Below, piece after piece: positions 50,234-62,036 of a DNA stretch of 64,000 nucleotides; within the stretch, counting starts at the first letter, position 1, and every line of letters starts with the position of its first letter. Position numbers and translations under genes: made by a program. A model generated the notes under the pieces. It was not told where the DNA came from. It ran no database searches and was given only the letters and a program-made list of their open reading frames with translations. The stretch lies in the NCBI GenBank assembly GCA_009829735.1, contig CM020619.1, forward strand, positions 32,455,106-32,519,105, given 5' to 3'. Source of the stretch: Pyropia yezoensis (lineage: Eukaryota; Rhodophyta; Bangiophyceae; Bangiales; Bangiaceae).

Positions 50234-53200
50234 ATGCAATCCACCGATCCCATAGCGCCGTCCCCACCCTCCTTCGCCACCACCACCACCGCCGACGGGG
50301 TGTCCCCCGCTGCGATGCCTCCGACAGCCGACGTGGCCACGCCGTCGGCACCCGCGGCGCCCGCGTCTGAGGACGGGGGCGCCGCGTCGGCGGCCGCCCC
50401 CGCCCCTCCTGCTGTTGCACCCTCCGCGCCGGACGCGTCCACCACGGCAGACGCGTCCGCCACGGCAGCCGCATCCGCCACGCCGGACGCGTCCGCCGCA
50501 CCGGGCGCGTCCCCTGCACCGGCCGAGTCCTCTGCCCCTGTCGCCTCAGCCACCCCTGCCACCTCCGCGGCACCCTCCTCTTCGCACGCTTCGATGTTAG
50601 CGGCCAACGCCATGGCCGCCTTGCTCCGTGCACAGGCGGTGCAGCAGTCGCAATCGGGTGCAGAGGCGCAGCCGTCACCAGCTTCCGCGCCCGCGGCGGC
50701 GCCCGCCACGGCTGCGCCGGTGCCCGACGCCTCTGCGGCGGTGGGCTCAGCGCAGGCGCCTACGGCGCCAGCATCAGCACCGCCGGGGTCTGCTGGGGCA
50801 GAGACCCCCACGGTGGCGTCCGATCCGTCACCACCATCAGCTGCGGAGCCGGCTGCGGCCGCAGCAGGGCCACCACAGGCAGAGGCTGTAAAGCCGATCG
50901 CTGCTCCTACTACACCTGCTGCCACCCCTGCTTCCACCCCTGCGGACGCCCCCGCGGTCGTGCCTGCTGCGACGCCCGCGGTGATGCCTGCTGCGACGCC
51001 CGCGGTGACGCCCGCGGTGGTGCCCGCGGTGACGCCCGCGGCGGCGGCGGCGGCGGCGCCCGCGCTCGCGCCCGCGCCCGTGCCCGTGGTGGCGGCGGCT
51101 GCGCCCGCTGCAGTCTTACCGCCGGCCGATCCTCGGCTGCGCCGTGCCGTTCTCCCTTCTGTGAGCGCAGCAGCCCAGCCACCAGCGCCGTCCCCTGCTG
51201 GGGCAGTTGGTGGCGGTGCCGCTGTACCAGATGCCGTCGCAACTCCAGGCCAAGCTGTGGCAACCAAGGCGAAAAAGACGCGGCGGGGTGGTGGCAAGCC
51301 CGGCGCTCCACGTGTTCTCGGCGGCTCCCCCCTCCAAGACAGTGAGGAAGTGGACGATAAGGAGGATGAAGACTCACTGCCGGCGCCTCCCAAGATCAGT
51401 AAGCTGTCCCACCCTGGGAGCGGCGCGCCGACGGGGTCTCTGCTCAAGCCGATATCAGCCTCAGCGCCCAGCGGTGTCAAGACCCTCGGCTCCAGCGGGG
51501 TCGTGGTGAAGCCTTTGACGGCTAAGCCACCCGCGTTACCGACGGTGTCCCGATCCGGTGGTGGCGAGTCGCCCCTCGCTCGATCGATGGTCCCCCGTGC
51601 CCGCAATAGTCGAGTCTTTATTGGCAACCTGGCGTCGGAAGCGACGACGGAGAACGACCTGTACACTGTATTCTCCAAGTATGGGCGTCTGATGGAGACC
51701 CCCGTCCTCCGGCGCTCGTTTGGGTTTGTTCAGTTTGAGACGCCTGAGGCAGCAGCTAACGCCATCACGTCGGAGCAAGGCCGCTCCATTGGGGGGATGC
51801 GCGTGGACCTGTCTTTGGCTGACAACAGGGAGCTCCGGCGGGGGGCTGGCGACAATGCCTCTGGCGGCGGAAGCGGCGGGGGCACATCGTCGCTGACATC
51901 TCGTGCGCGTGTGCCGCTGCCACTCGGCTCAGCGCCATCATCGGGCATAGCTGGTGGCGGATCTGGCATGCCTCAGTGGACCCGGGGACCTAAGCGCCGT
52001 CGCTCCCCGTCGCCTGTCCCGCAGGTGCCCCCGCCGCGCTCAGGACGAGTTGTCAAGGGCCTTGTCCGCTCGCCCGAGTATGGGCGCGGCCGTCAGCGCC
52101 CGCCGTCGCGCAACGGCGTCATGGTGCGTGTGCTCGTGATGGGCTCCTCCTCCCGCAATTACGCGCATTCGGTGGAGTCTTCGGTTCGCAGCTCACTGGG
52201 TGTGAACACGGACATTATCTACATTGAGGCCTGCAAGCTGGGTGAGGGGCTGGGCTTGGCCGGGTCCAACATGATCCCCTACGTCATTGTTGTGTCGTCA
52301 AAGGACGAGTCGGGGTCCACCTGCACGATTCGGACGCTGGAGACATCGGGATACGAGAAGGTTGGCCATGGCAACGGCGTCATTGGCGTTAATGACGCGC
52401 TCGAGATCATTTCCATTGAAGAGGGCCTGCAAGCGCCGCCAGGTTCCTACGGAGGACCACCCGTGCAGTCTGGATATGGGCAAGCACCTCCGATGCAGCA
52501 GCAGGGCTACGGCTCTATGGGTGGACCCCAATCATATGGGGTTCCTGCGGGCGGTGCTGGCGGCGGTGCTGGCTATGGCTATGGTTCTGCCGCGCCCTCC
52601 GCGGGAAGTGGTTACGGCGCCGGCGCTGGCTATGGTGCGCCGGGCGGGGGGTACGGTGCATCTAACGGCGGTACCAGCGGCGCGGGTGGTCGCGATGGCG
52701 CCGCTGCCGGCCGAGGCGGGCCCGCTGCACGTGGTGGTCGTGCTGACAGTCGCTATGGTGGTCCCTCGTCAGCTGGTGGTGCTGGTGGCTGGCGTGGCGA
52801 CACGGCTGGCCAGATGAACAGCTACGGGTCGGCGGGCCGACAGTCTGCCGGGTACGACTACCGGGGACAGAACGCAGGCAGCTCCGGGAGTGGTTACCCA
52901 GACGCCTCGGGCGCCTCTGCGTACGGTGCTCGGACAGACGGTGGCGGTGGTTACGGCGGCCGACCCGACATGGGCGGTGGCGCCGGCTATGGCCGCAGCC
53001 AGGGCGGGTATGGGACGGGCAGCGTCGGTGCGGGCTATGGCCGCCCCGATGAGCCCAACATGTACGGTACTACCGGTGGCTATGGTGACGCCCGCCACAG
53101 CTATGGTGTGGCCGACGGGACGGCGCCGTCTGTGGCTGCTACCCCCACCGCTGCTGCCGGTGGATATCGTGCCAATGGTGCTGCCCCCGCCCCAGCGGCA

Positions 53201-53827
53201 GCTGCAGGCAACAACCACCTCAGCAAGCTCCATGACCTGATCTCCTCCATGTCTTCCCAGCTCCAGCAGCGTGCGTCGGGCGCCCCCTCATCAGCCGCCT
53301 CTGCCGTTGCCTCGTTGCCGCCCCAGCAGCAGTATCAACTTCAGCAGGCCATGCAACTGGCCCAGCAGCAACAGCAGCAGTCTTCGTATCCGTCCGGTGC
53401 CGCTCAGCAACAGGCATCACAGGCTGGCGGGGGCAGCTTGTCCAGCCTTTTGAACCCTACGTTGCTGGCGTCACTCCAGAACATTGTGTCGGGCGGTGGC
53501 AACGGCGCAGGGGGGGCAGCGGCGGCGAGCCCCGCTACGGCGCCTGCTGCACGGTCCGCCCCTGTGGGTGGGGGCGCGCCCCAGGCGAGTGCCTATGGTC
53601 AGCCGGCGAGTGCCTATGGCTACACACCCGCGGCTTCGACGGCGGGGGCGGGCTCAAACTATGGGGTGCCGCCTCCGCCTGCCCAGGCGGGTACGACGGC
53701 AGCGCCGTCGGCGGCGGGTGGGGCTAGCTTGCCCCCCGCGCTCTTGCAATACCTTCAACAGCAGCAGCAACAGGTGCAGACGCAGCAGCAGCCCCACCGG
53801 GGGAGCGGGCCCTCGTACGGGCGGTGA
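50234..53827 (+). CDS. RRM RNA-binding protein with NCOA5-like anticodon-binding domain
   Basis: The ATG at 50234 gives about 1,197 residues in one exon. The N-terminal 450 residues are Ala/Pro/Ser-rich. An RRM follows at about 455-525, with RNP2 VFIGNL and RNP1 RSFGFVQF. A second ordered domain at about 630-735 (GVMVRVLVMGSSSRNYAHSV, then MIPYVIVVSSKDE and ALEIISIEEGL) resembles the anticodon-binding-like fold of nuclear receptor coactivator 5. Next comes a long Gly/Tyr-rich region with GYG repeats, then Gln-rich stretches and two short helical motifs (LSKLHDLISSMSSQLQQ and LSSLLNPTLLASLQNIV). The layout suggests a nuclear RNA-binding, condensate-forming factor in transcription or splicing. 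The target RNA is unknown. Confidence 0.8.
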   Translation: MQSTDPIAPSPPSFATTTTADGVSPAAMPPTADVATPSAPAAPASEDGGAASAAAPAPPAVAPSAPDASTTADASATAAASATPDASAAPGASPAPAESSAPVASATPATSAAPSSSHASMLAANAMAALLRAQAVQQSQSGAEAQPSPASAPAAAPATAAPVPDASAAVGSAQAPTAPASAPPGSAGAETPTVASDPSPPSAAEPAAAAAGPPQAEAVKPIAAPTTPAATPASTPADAPAVVPAATPAVMPAATPAVTPAVVPAVTPAAAAAAAPALAPAPVPVVAAAAPAAVLPPADPRLRRAVLPSVSAAAQPPAPSPAGAVGGGAAVPDAVATPGQAVATKAKKTRRGGGKPGAPRVLGGSPLQDSEEVDDKEDEDSLPAPPKISKLSHPGSGAPTGSLLKPISASAPSGVKTLGSSGVVVKPLTAKPPALPTVSRSGGGESPLARSMVPRARNSRVFIGNLASEATTENDLYTVFSKYGRLMETPVLRRSFGFVQFETPEAAANAITSEQGRSIGGMRVDLSLADNRELRRGAGDNASGGGSGGGTSSLTSRARVPLPLGSAPSSGIAGGGSGMPQWTRGPKRRRSPSPVPQVPPPRSGRVVKGLVRSPEYGRGRQRPPSRNGVMVRVLVMGSSSRNYAHSVESSVRSSLGVNTDIIYIEACKLGEGLGLAGSNMIPYVIVVSSKDESGSTCTIRTLETSGYEKVGHGNGVIGVNDALEIISIEEGLQAPPGSYGGPPVQSGYGQAPPMQQQGYGSMGGPQSYGVPAGGAGGGAGYGYGSAAPSAGSGYGAGAGYGAPGGGYGASNGGTSGAGGRDGAAAGRGGPAARGGRADSRYGGPSSAGGAGGWRGDTAGQMNSYGSAGRQSAGYDYRGQNAGSSGSGYPDASGASAYGARTDGGGGYGGRPDMGGGAGYGRSQGGYGTGSVGAGYGRPDEPNMYGTTGGYGDARHSYGVADGTAPSVAATPTAAAGGYRANGAAPAPAAAAGNNHLSKLHDLISSMSSQLQQRASGAPSSAASAVASLPPQQQYQLQQAMQLAQQQQQQSSYPSGAAQQQASQAGGGSLSSLLNPTLLASLQNIVSGGGNGAGGAAAASPATAPAARSAPVGGGAPQASAYGQPASAYGYTPAASTAGAGSNYGVPPPPAQAGTTAAPSAAGGASLPPALLQYLQQQQQQVQTQQQPHRGSGPSYGR

Positions 53828-55487
53828 GGTCATTGTGTGCTTTGGGGATGAGTCCCCCTCGAGTAACGTGCCGTTTCAGCCCGAGGTTGTTGTTTTGGTT
53901 GTGTGTGTGTGCGCGCGCGCGCGCCATGCCGTCGCTGTCGTCGGGTGGTGGGGCCTGTTTGTGGGTGCTCTCTCATACCGCCAGTACGTAATTGTGCAGC
54001 TGTGTGGTTGCCCGTGCCAGTCAAGGTCCCTTCCCTGCGGTGGCTGCCGCAGGGGCGTCGTCGTCGTGCGCTGGTTCAGGCTGCCTACCGCAGCGGCACT
54101 GAGCTGCCATTGTACTTCTCAGAGTGTGTGCTGGCGTACATGTGTGTGTGTATGTATGAGTTTATGTGTGCTTGTTTTCTGTTACAGAGCCAGCCTTTTT
54201 GCGCTCATGCCGTTTGTTGTTTTGGTGGCGGCCGGTGATGCGTTTGCCCTGACGCTCATGCCCCTGCCAGTCGTGAGGGGTGGGGATGTGGGACCACCCC
54301 CGCCCTCGCAGACTTGGATTACAGCCCTAAAGCGTGTACATACCCCTACAGCGCCACTTCTGCTCATCCCACGACCGCCTCCCAGACCGGCGCTGCCACC
54401 GACCAGTCCCCGCGCGCGCCCAGCGGGAAGGGCCCCCGCTCATCGGCAGCAAACCCCGGCAACTTCTCATCGTTGGTAGGGTAATGGGGACGAGGAAATG
54501 CGCCGCCAGAGAAACACGAATCCAGAACGCAAACCCTGCCAAGAGCAAGGTTCCTCACCGCGCGTGCTCCCTCAGTCTATCGCGCACCCTTGTATCCACA
54601 CAGCACATGACCAGAAAAGGGTGGTGCGCGGCATACATGTTCTGTAAATACACACACCCGCGCAGCTGCGCAGTGCACACGCCCAGTTAAGAGCGGTCTC
54701 CTGGGTGAAATTACACATATCTCATTGGTTGAAAATCCTCGGGAACACCCAGAGAGAACGCGGAGGGCCGCGCAGCAGAGACACACACAGGCACCTGAGG
54801 CCCGGCTGACTGGAATAAAATACCCGTGCCAAGCACCACAAGATGCGCTATGCGCTCCTCTTTTTTATGCACATTTTTTCTTGTCTCTTTCGTCGGTGCT
54901 TCACTCTGCTTCACGGGGGCACAAAGCCAGATGACCGCAAACAGACCCTCTTAACTGAGCGTGTGCAGTCTTCTTCTCCAGCAACCGCCATCCGCACCGC
55001 ACACGAGATGATTGGTTTATGGTCGTTCGTCAGAGGCCCACTCTTTGTGCACAGGGGGGGGCCACCTACACGTATAGGCCAAGGCCGCCGCTGCTTCGCG
55101 CGCTCGGCTCAGAAGATTGAGTTTGGCGGGAGCGTCCATCCTCGACGTCCTTGCCACCGACGCCCCGCTCACCCTCATCCCCCCGCTGACGTCACGTCCC
55201 CCTTGTGCCTCCCTCTGGTCGACGTTGCCCACAGTGGCCGCCCCCTTCCCCACGTTGTCCCACTCAGCCCATCTTCCCCCGCGTACTGCTATCGCGAGCG
55301 GGTGGATCCACGGCCGGCTGCCTGCTCCTCTCTCTCCCGTCCCCCCGCGTCAACTCGCAGCTGCCGAGGCCGACCGACACCCCGCGGCCGTCGTCCCTCC
55401 CTCCCCCCCCTGCGCTGCCACCGCGGGGTCACCGTCGGCTCGCCCACACCACATCGCCGAGTCCTCTGCCACGCACGCACACCTTCG

Positions 55488-55522
<35 letters not shown>

Positions 55523-55532
55523 CTGCGCCGCC
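53828..55532. other. Spacer between the RNA-binding protein and RFC3-like genes
   Basis: This holds the 3' region of the RRM gene, with a GT/GC dinucleotide run near 53898-53925, and the upstream region of the RFC3-like gene. No additional gene is supported. Confidence 0.45.
55488..55521 (+). repeat. C34 homopolymer 11 bases before a start codon
   Basis: Run of 34 C ending at 55521, with the RFC3-like ATG at 55533. It lies in the presumed 5' leader or core promoter. The complementary G run could form a quadruplex on the template strand. Confidence 0.85.
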
Positions 55533-56702
55533 ATGGCCAGCGGCGGCGGCGGCAGCAGCTCGCTGCTGTGGGTGGACAAGCACCGGCCGACGACGCTCTC
55601 GCGGCTGACGCTCCACCCCGACCTCACCCCCCGGCTGCGGCGGCTGGCCAGCGGCGGGGACCTGCCGCACCTCCTCTTTTACGGCCCCGCCGGGGGGGGC
55701 AAGCGCACCCGCATCCTGGCGCTGCTGCGGGAGCTCTACGGGCCGGGGGTGGAGCGCACCAAGATTGAGCACCGGGTGCTCAAGGTGGGCACCCCGCCCC
55801 GTGCCGCCGAGGTCACCACCGTCTCGTCGGCCTACCACATTGAGGTCAACGCGTCCGACGCCGGGCCGACGGCGGACCGGCTGGTCACCCAGCAGCTGGT
55901 CAAGGAGATTGCATCGTCGTCGCCGCTGTCGACGCTCGTGCCAACGGGCGGCAGCGGCGGCGGCGGCGGCGGCGGGGAGGGCGCCCCCGCGGGCGGCCGC
56001 CCCCCCTTCAAGGTTATTGTGCTCCTCGACGCGGACCTGCTGTCGCGGGGCGCGCAGGCGGCGCTGCGGCGCACCATGGAGCGGTACACCCGCACGTGCC
56101 GGCTGGTGCTGGTGGCGGACTCGGTGACCAAGGTGGCCGCCCCGCTGCGGAGCCGCTGCCTCGGCCTGCGGGTGCCCGCCGCCACCCCCACGGCGGTGGG
56201 GGAGCTGCTGGCGGGGGTGGCCCGCCGGGAGGGGGTGGCCCTCCCCGCCGCCGTGGCGGCTGACCTCGTCACCGCCGCCGGCGGCAATGCCCGCCGGGCG
56301 GTGCTGGGCCTCGAGGTGGCCGCCGCCGCCGCGGCGGCGACGGGCACCCCGCTGGCGCCTCGCCACGTGGTGCGCGCCGACTGGCAGGTGGCCGCCGACG
56401 AGGCGGCGGCACAGATGGTGCGCGCCCAGTCGCCCGACTCCCTCCTCGCCGTCCGGGCCAAGCTGTACGACCTGCTGGGCCACGCGGTGCCGGCGGATGT
56501 GGTCCTCCGCCGGCTGGTGGCGGAGCTCCTCGGGCGGGTGGACCAGGAGCACGCGCCCGCCATCTGCTTGTGGGCCGCCCGCTTTGACCACCGCCTCGCG
56601 ACGGGCGCCAAGGCGGTGGTGCACCTCGAGGCGTTTGCCGCCCGCTTCATGGCCATCTACAAGCAGTTTTTGACAGAGCAGGCGGCCATGTGTGACTCAT
56701 GA
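55533..56702 (+). CDS. RFC3: Replication factor C subunit, RFC3-like (yeast Rfc5 group)
   Basis: The ATG in CCGCCATGG at 55533 gives 389 residues in one exon. The alignment with the family is easy to follow: LLWVDKHRPTTLSRL at the start, Walker A GPAGGGKRT (51-59), ILRELYG-like ALLRELYGPGVE, YHIEVNASDAG, the DALRRTMEKY-like ALRRTMERYTRTCRLVLV, the SRC motif RSRCLGLRVPA, and the C-terminal LEAFAARFMAIYKQFL. A Gly-rich insert at about 136-158 explains a length slightly above the usual 350. RFC loads the PCNA clamp at primer ends in replication and repair. The Walker B region reads VLLDADLL, diverged as in other RFC3 proteins. Confidence 0.92.
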   Translation: MASGGGGSSSLLWVDKHRPTTLSRLTLHPDLTPRLRRLASGGDLPHLLFYGPAGGGKRTRILALLRELYGPGVERTKIEHRVLKVGTPPRAAEVTTVSSAYHIEVNASDAGPTADRLVTQQLVKEIASSSPLSTLVPTGGSGGGGGGGEGAPAGGRPPFKVIVLLDADLLSRGAQAALRRTMERYTRTCRLVLVADSVTKVAAPLRSRCLGLRVPAATPTAVGELLAGVARREGVALPAAVAADLVTAAGGNARRAVLGLEVAAAAAAATGTPLAPRHVVRADWQVAADEAAAQMVRAQSPDSLLAVRAKLYDLLGHAVPADVVLRRLVAELLGRVDQEHAPAICLWAARFDHRLATGAKAVVHLEAFAARFMAIYKQFLTEQAAMCDS

Positions 56703-56953
56703 CGGGGGGCTTTCTTTTCTCTCTCTTCTTGGGGATGGGCGTTTGCTTTTCCTGCCTGGCCGGGGGAGGGGAGGGGGGGCGCCAGCGCCCGCACAACCAC
56801 ACACGCGTGGCATGCCCAGCGCGGACGCCAAGGAGACAACACAAAGAGACAAGAACAGATACATCAAAGAAAAGACACGAAGGAAGCGCAACCGCGACCA
56901 GAGAGCAACCACCGCCACTCACAGGCAGCCACAGACCGCCCGTCGCCGCCCCC

Positions 56954-58188
56954 TCAGAGCGTAAACAGCCGGCGCGACCGCATCGCGTACCGGCGGTCGG
57001 CCTCGACCACCTCCACAAACGCGCGGAAGAGGCCGCGGAGCTGGGTGCAAAACGTGGCGTAGGCGTCCGCGTCAGCGTCCCCGCCGCCGCCGCTACCCCC
57101 ACCCCCCCCACCCCCCCCACCACCCGCGCCGCCGCCGCCGCCAGAGGCCCTCGACACGGCCACCTCCACCCCGTCCCCCACCTCGTCCTCCACCTCCCGG
57201 ACGGTGAGGGTGGCGCTCCACGGGGGCGCCCCCCCTCCCCCCCCCCCCCCCCCCCCCCCCACCAGCGCGGCCCACCGCCAACCCCACCGCCCGGCGGCCG
57301 GCGCGGGAGCGGGACCGCCGGCGGACGGCGGCGGGCACGTCGAGGCGGCCGAGAATCGCCGCCACCGCCGCGAGGCCGACCTCAAAGCACACCCCCGCCC
57401 GCAGCGGGGGGGGCGGCGGGGGGGGGCGCCGCCGGGAGGACGACCGCCGGCGGGTGGGGAAGCGGCCGCCGCCGCCTCCCCCACCCCCTCCACCCCCACC
57501 CCCACCCCCTCCACCACCACCACCGCCGCCACCACCGCCGCTGACCAGGCCGTCGGCGGTGGTGGCGGGGGGCACCACTGGCGGCGGCGCCGCCATGATG
57601 GGCACCAGCGTCAGGCCGCTGGCGGTTGCAAACGGGGTGCCCCCCGCCGCCGCCGACGGCGCCGCCACCCACCGCCCAACGGCGCTGCCCGCCGCCGCCG
57701 CCCTGCCGCCGGTGCCCCCCCCCGTGCAGCCGCCCCCGCTGCCGCCGCCACCGCCACTGCCGGCGGCGCCGGCGGCGTGGGCGGCGGCCGCCGCGGCCGC
57801 CACCGCCGCGGCCGTCCCGCCGTCGAGGCCCACCCGCCCGCCGCGGGCGGTGGACCCCGCCGTGGCGCCCGCGGCAACCGACGACCGCCACGACGCGACC
57901 GACGGGGGGGCGGCGGCGGCGGCGGCGGCGGCGGCGGCCGCGTCGCCGCCGTCGCCAGCCGCCGCCGCCCACACGGGCGGTGGCAGCACCGGGTGGCCGG
58001 CCGGGCGTCGGCCATACGGGCCGGCGGCGGCGGCGGCGGCGGCGGCCGCTGCGGTGCCGCCCCCCCAGCCGTCCCCCGCACGCACCGGCGAGCCCGGCAC
58101 CATGCCGCCGGCCGCCGGCAGCAGGGGCGGCGGCGCGTCCGGGTCCCCCCCCCCCCGCGCCCGCCGGTGGCGGGCGTCTGCGTCGGCA

Positions 58189-58220
<32 letters not shown>

Positions 58221-59138
58221 CGCCGCCTCGGACCGCAGCGCCGCGACCATCGTGCCGTGGACGCGGTAGTGGCGGTCGGCCGGGTGGAAGAGGGTGGCCA
58301 GGGTGGGGGCGGCCAGGAGGGCGAGGACGGGGCCGACCCGCCCGGCGGCGCCCAGCAGCCGCAGGACGGGGATGTCCCACGAGGCGAGCGCCGACGCGGG
58401 GCGCTTGCCGTCATCGTCGTGGTCCACAAAGGGGGCGCCCGCGTCGTCGTCCTCGTCGTCGTCGGCGACGGTGGCGGCGGCGGCGGCAGCAGCAGAAGAG
58501 GCGGCGGCCACGGGGGGGAGGTCCCTGGAGGAGGCGGAGAAGGAGGAGGGTGGCCCACCCGACGGCGGCGCCGCGCCGCCGCCGCTGCCAGACCGATCCC
58601 GCGGCAGCGGCGGGGGGGTGCCGCCCCCCAACGCGCCCCCGCGCTCCCCGTCGCTGCCGCTGCTCCCCCGCCGCCCCGTGGCGGTCACGCACGCGGGGGA
58701 CCAGTCGCCCACCGCGGCGGCCTTGCCGTTTCCGCCCCCCCCGCCGCCGCCGCCGCCGCCCCCGCCGCCGCCGCTGCCCCCGTCGTTTCCGCCAGTGCCG
58801 CCACCGCCGGCCAGCGGTGGCAGCCCCATCACCGCCGCCGCCGCCGCCACCCCCGCCGACCCGGCGGGCGGCGTTGGCGGTGGGGACGCTGGCGGGCCGG
58901 CCCTACCGCCGGGGGACATGCCTCCGCCGTCGGGGTCGTCGTCCCCCCACCCGCCGACAGCGTCCTCCGCCGCGACGCCGCCGCCACCACCACCACCGCC
59001 ACCACCAACGCCGCCACCACCACCACCCATACCACCACCGCCGCCGCCCCCCATGCCGTCCATCCCGTCGGCCACTTCGGCCAGCAGCCCGCCGCCGCCG
59101 CCCCCCAGCGGCGGCCCCGGCGACGGCGACGGCGTCAT

Positions 59139-59177
<39 letters not shown>

Positions 59178-59414
59178 GTCCGACGGCACGCCCGCCGCGG
59201 CGCGCGCCGCCGCCGCCGCCGCCGTCGCCCGGCTGTCCCGCCCCGCCGGCGCCACCGCCGCCGACGAGCGGCGGCGCCAGTGGGTGGCCGCCACCGTCGA
59301 CGGCTCGCCGTCCCCGTCCGCGTCGGCGTAAATGTCCGCGTCCGCGTCCTCGCGGTACCCCCCCCCGCCGGCGGGACCGCCGCCGCCACCAGCGCCGCCC
59401 CCATGGCCGTCGCG

Positions 59415-59450
<36 letters not shown>

Positions 59451-59509
59451 GCGGCCACCCCCGCCGCGGCCACCCCCCCCCGCACCGCCGCCGCCACCGC
59501 CGTCAGAGA

Positions 59510-59544
<35 letters not shown>

Positions 59545-59803
59545 GCAACGACGCGGCACAGGCTGCTGCGGCTGGCCGCGAGCGCCCGAAAGTCGGGGTT
59601 GAACGCCAGGTTCCACCCCCGCCCCGACGTGCGGGGCACCCGCCCGCCGCCGCCGGGCGCGGGGTCGGCCACAAACGAGTGCGCGCGGGGGTGCGCCGCC
59701 GCCGCGGCGCCGCCGCCGGCGGGCACGCCGGCGGTGGCCGCCGGGGGGGGGGGGGGGGGGCGCCGCCGCCGGGGGGGGCGGTACCCGCACCAGCGGTGGC
59801 CGC

Positions 59804-59835
<32 letters not shown>

Positions 59836-59973
59836 TCGCCGCCGCCGCGGGCGTGGCGCCCCCCCATGCCAACGATGGCGGGCCGTCGCTCCCTGGTGGC
59901 GGCCGCGGGGATGGCGTCTCGGCCGACGAGGCGGCCGACGCGCGGCGGCGGCGGCCCCACCCCCAGCCGCCCC

Positions 59974-60016
<43 letters not shown>

Positions 60017-60462
60017 TTCGGCAGGCGTCGCGGCCGCCGCCGCCGCCGCCGCCGGCGCCGCCGCCGTTGCCGCTGCAACGTCCGATGGGGTGCTAGGCGG
60101 GGAGGCGGCGGCGCCGCCGCCGCCGCCGCCGCCGCCGCCCCACCCCCACCCCCCCCTCCTCCCCACCCCCCCCCTCCTCCCCCCCCCCCGGCCGTGTCGC
60201 TGACGGGCGCGGGTGACCGCGACGCGAGGGACCACCGCCCCGCCCACGGCGGGCGGCCGTCGGCGTCGGCCGACGGCGATTCCGCGGGCGACGACCGCCA
60301 GCCGTCGGCGGCCGCCACGGGGGGGGGCGGATCCAGTGCCAGGGGGGACAGCGGCGGGGGGGGGGCCACCGGGGCGACGCGGGGGGGGACAGGGGGGGGG
60401 GGGACGGCGCCCCGCCGCCCCGGGGTGCCGCCGCCGGGGGGGGGGGGGGAGGGGGGAGACCC

Positions 60463-60504
<42 letters not shown>

Positions 60505-61313
60505 TGCTGCCGCCGCCGCTGGCAGGGACACCCATCCCCGCCGCGGCGGGCGCGCCGACGGGGGCCGTCCCGCCCGTCGCGGCGGCCGGCGCAGGGGAGC
60601 GCCCGCCGCGGGCACCGCGGGGCGGCCGCCGGCCGCCCCGCTCTGCCGCCAGCGGCCGCGGGCGGGGCGGCCCGCCGCCGCCCCGGTCGACGCGCCGGCG
60701 CGCCGGCGGGGGCGCCCCCGCCGGTGGGGAGCGTCCCGCCGCCGCCGCCGCTGCCGCGGCCGCTGCCGCCGCTGCCGCCGCCGTCAACGCCGTCGTCGAC
60801 GCCGTCGTCGACGCCGCCGTTGGCACCGCCACCGGCCGCACTGGCGGCGGCGGCGGCGGCGGCGGCGGCGTTGGGGGCGTCTGTGGGGGGCTGGCCGAAA
60901 AGTCCAGGCCGTCCTGGTCGTCGCCGCTGTCCCCCGCAAACGACACGTGCGCGGCAGATGAGTAGGTGGAAAAGGAGACGGTCGACACCGCATCGTCGTC
61001 GTCGCCGTCGTCGTCGTCGTCATTGTCCTTGTGCCCGCCGTCGTCAGCGTCGACGCGGTCGCCGTCGGCGTCACTGATGGCACGGCGACCGCCGCGGCGG
61101 CCGCCGTCACGCGGGCCCCCGCCGAGACCCGTGCCGTCGACGGCGCCGCCGCTGATGACGCCGGTGGGGGTTTCCCGCGGGGCCACCGCCGCGGCCGCCG
61201 CCGTCTCGGCCGCCGACGGCACGGGCGGGGTGGCGACGGCCGGTCGGGGCGGCCGTCCCGCCCCCGGCCGGGCCGCCCACAGCGTGACGCCGCCCAGCTC
61301 GTCCACGACTCCA

Positions 61314-61347
<34 letters not shown>

Positions 61348-62001
61348 CGAAGGGCGGCCCCGCCGGCCGCCGCCCCCGCCGGGACGGCGTCACCGACGGC
61401 GGCACGCCAGACGGCAGCGGCGACCGCGCGGGGTGGGGCGGGGAGGGCAAAGCCGTCGGCGCCGTCGCCTCTGCCGCCGCCGCCGCCGCGGCCACCGCCG
61501 CCGCCGCGGCGGTTGCCGTTGCAGCCGCCGCCGCGTCCGCGTCGGCCGCCTCCCGCTGCCGCCGCCGCCGCCGCGCCCGCCGCGCCCGCCGCTCCCGCCG
61601 CTCCCGCCGCGCCGCCGCGTCGTCGTCGTCGGTGGCGGCGGCCGGGGGCGCCACCACGGCCGCCGCCCCCCCCTCCGCCTCTGCCTCTGCCTCCTCCTCC
61701 CCCTCCCCCCCCCCCTCCCCCTCCTCCTCCTCCTCGGCCCGCTGCAGCTGCCGCTGCCGCCGCCGGCGGGCGCGCCGCCGCTGCTGCCGCGCCGTCGCGG
61801 CGGCGGCGGCGTCGGCCTCGGCGGCCGCCGCGTCGGTTGCCGCCGCCGCCGCGGCGGCGGCCGCCGCGCCTGCCGCGTCGGCAGCCGCCGCCGCCGCCGC
61901 GGCGCGGGCGGCGGCGGCTGCGCCCACCGCCGCCGCCACGTCGGCAGCGGCGGGGGTGGTGGGTGGGCCAGCGGGGGCCACCGCAGCTGGAGGGTCGGCC
62001 T

Positions 62002-62036
<35 letters not shown>

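Noticed and set aside
57204-60203. Plus-strand frame of 999 codons
   Set aside because: Arg/Pro/Ala-rich mirror of the minus-strand coding region, with no ordered segment. The minus strand contains better coding-like segments.
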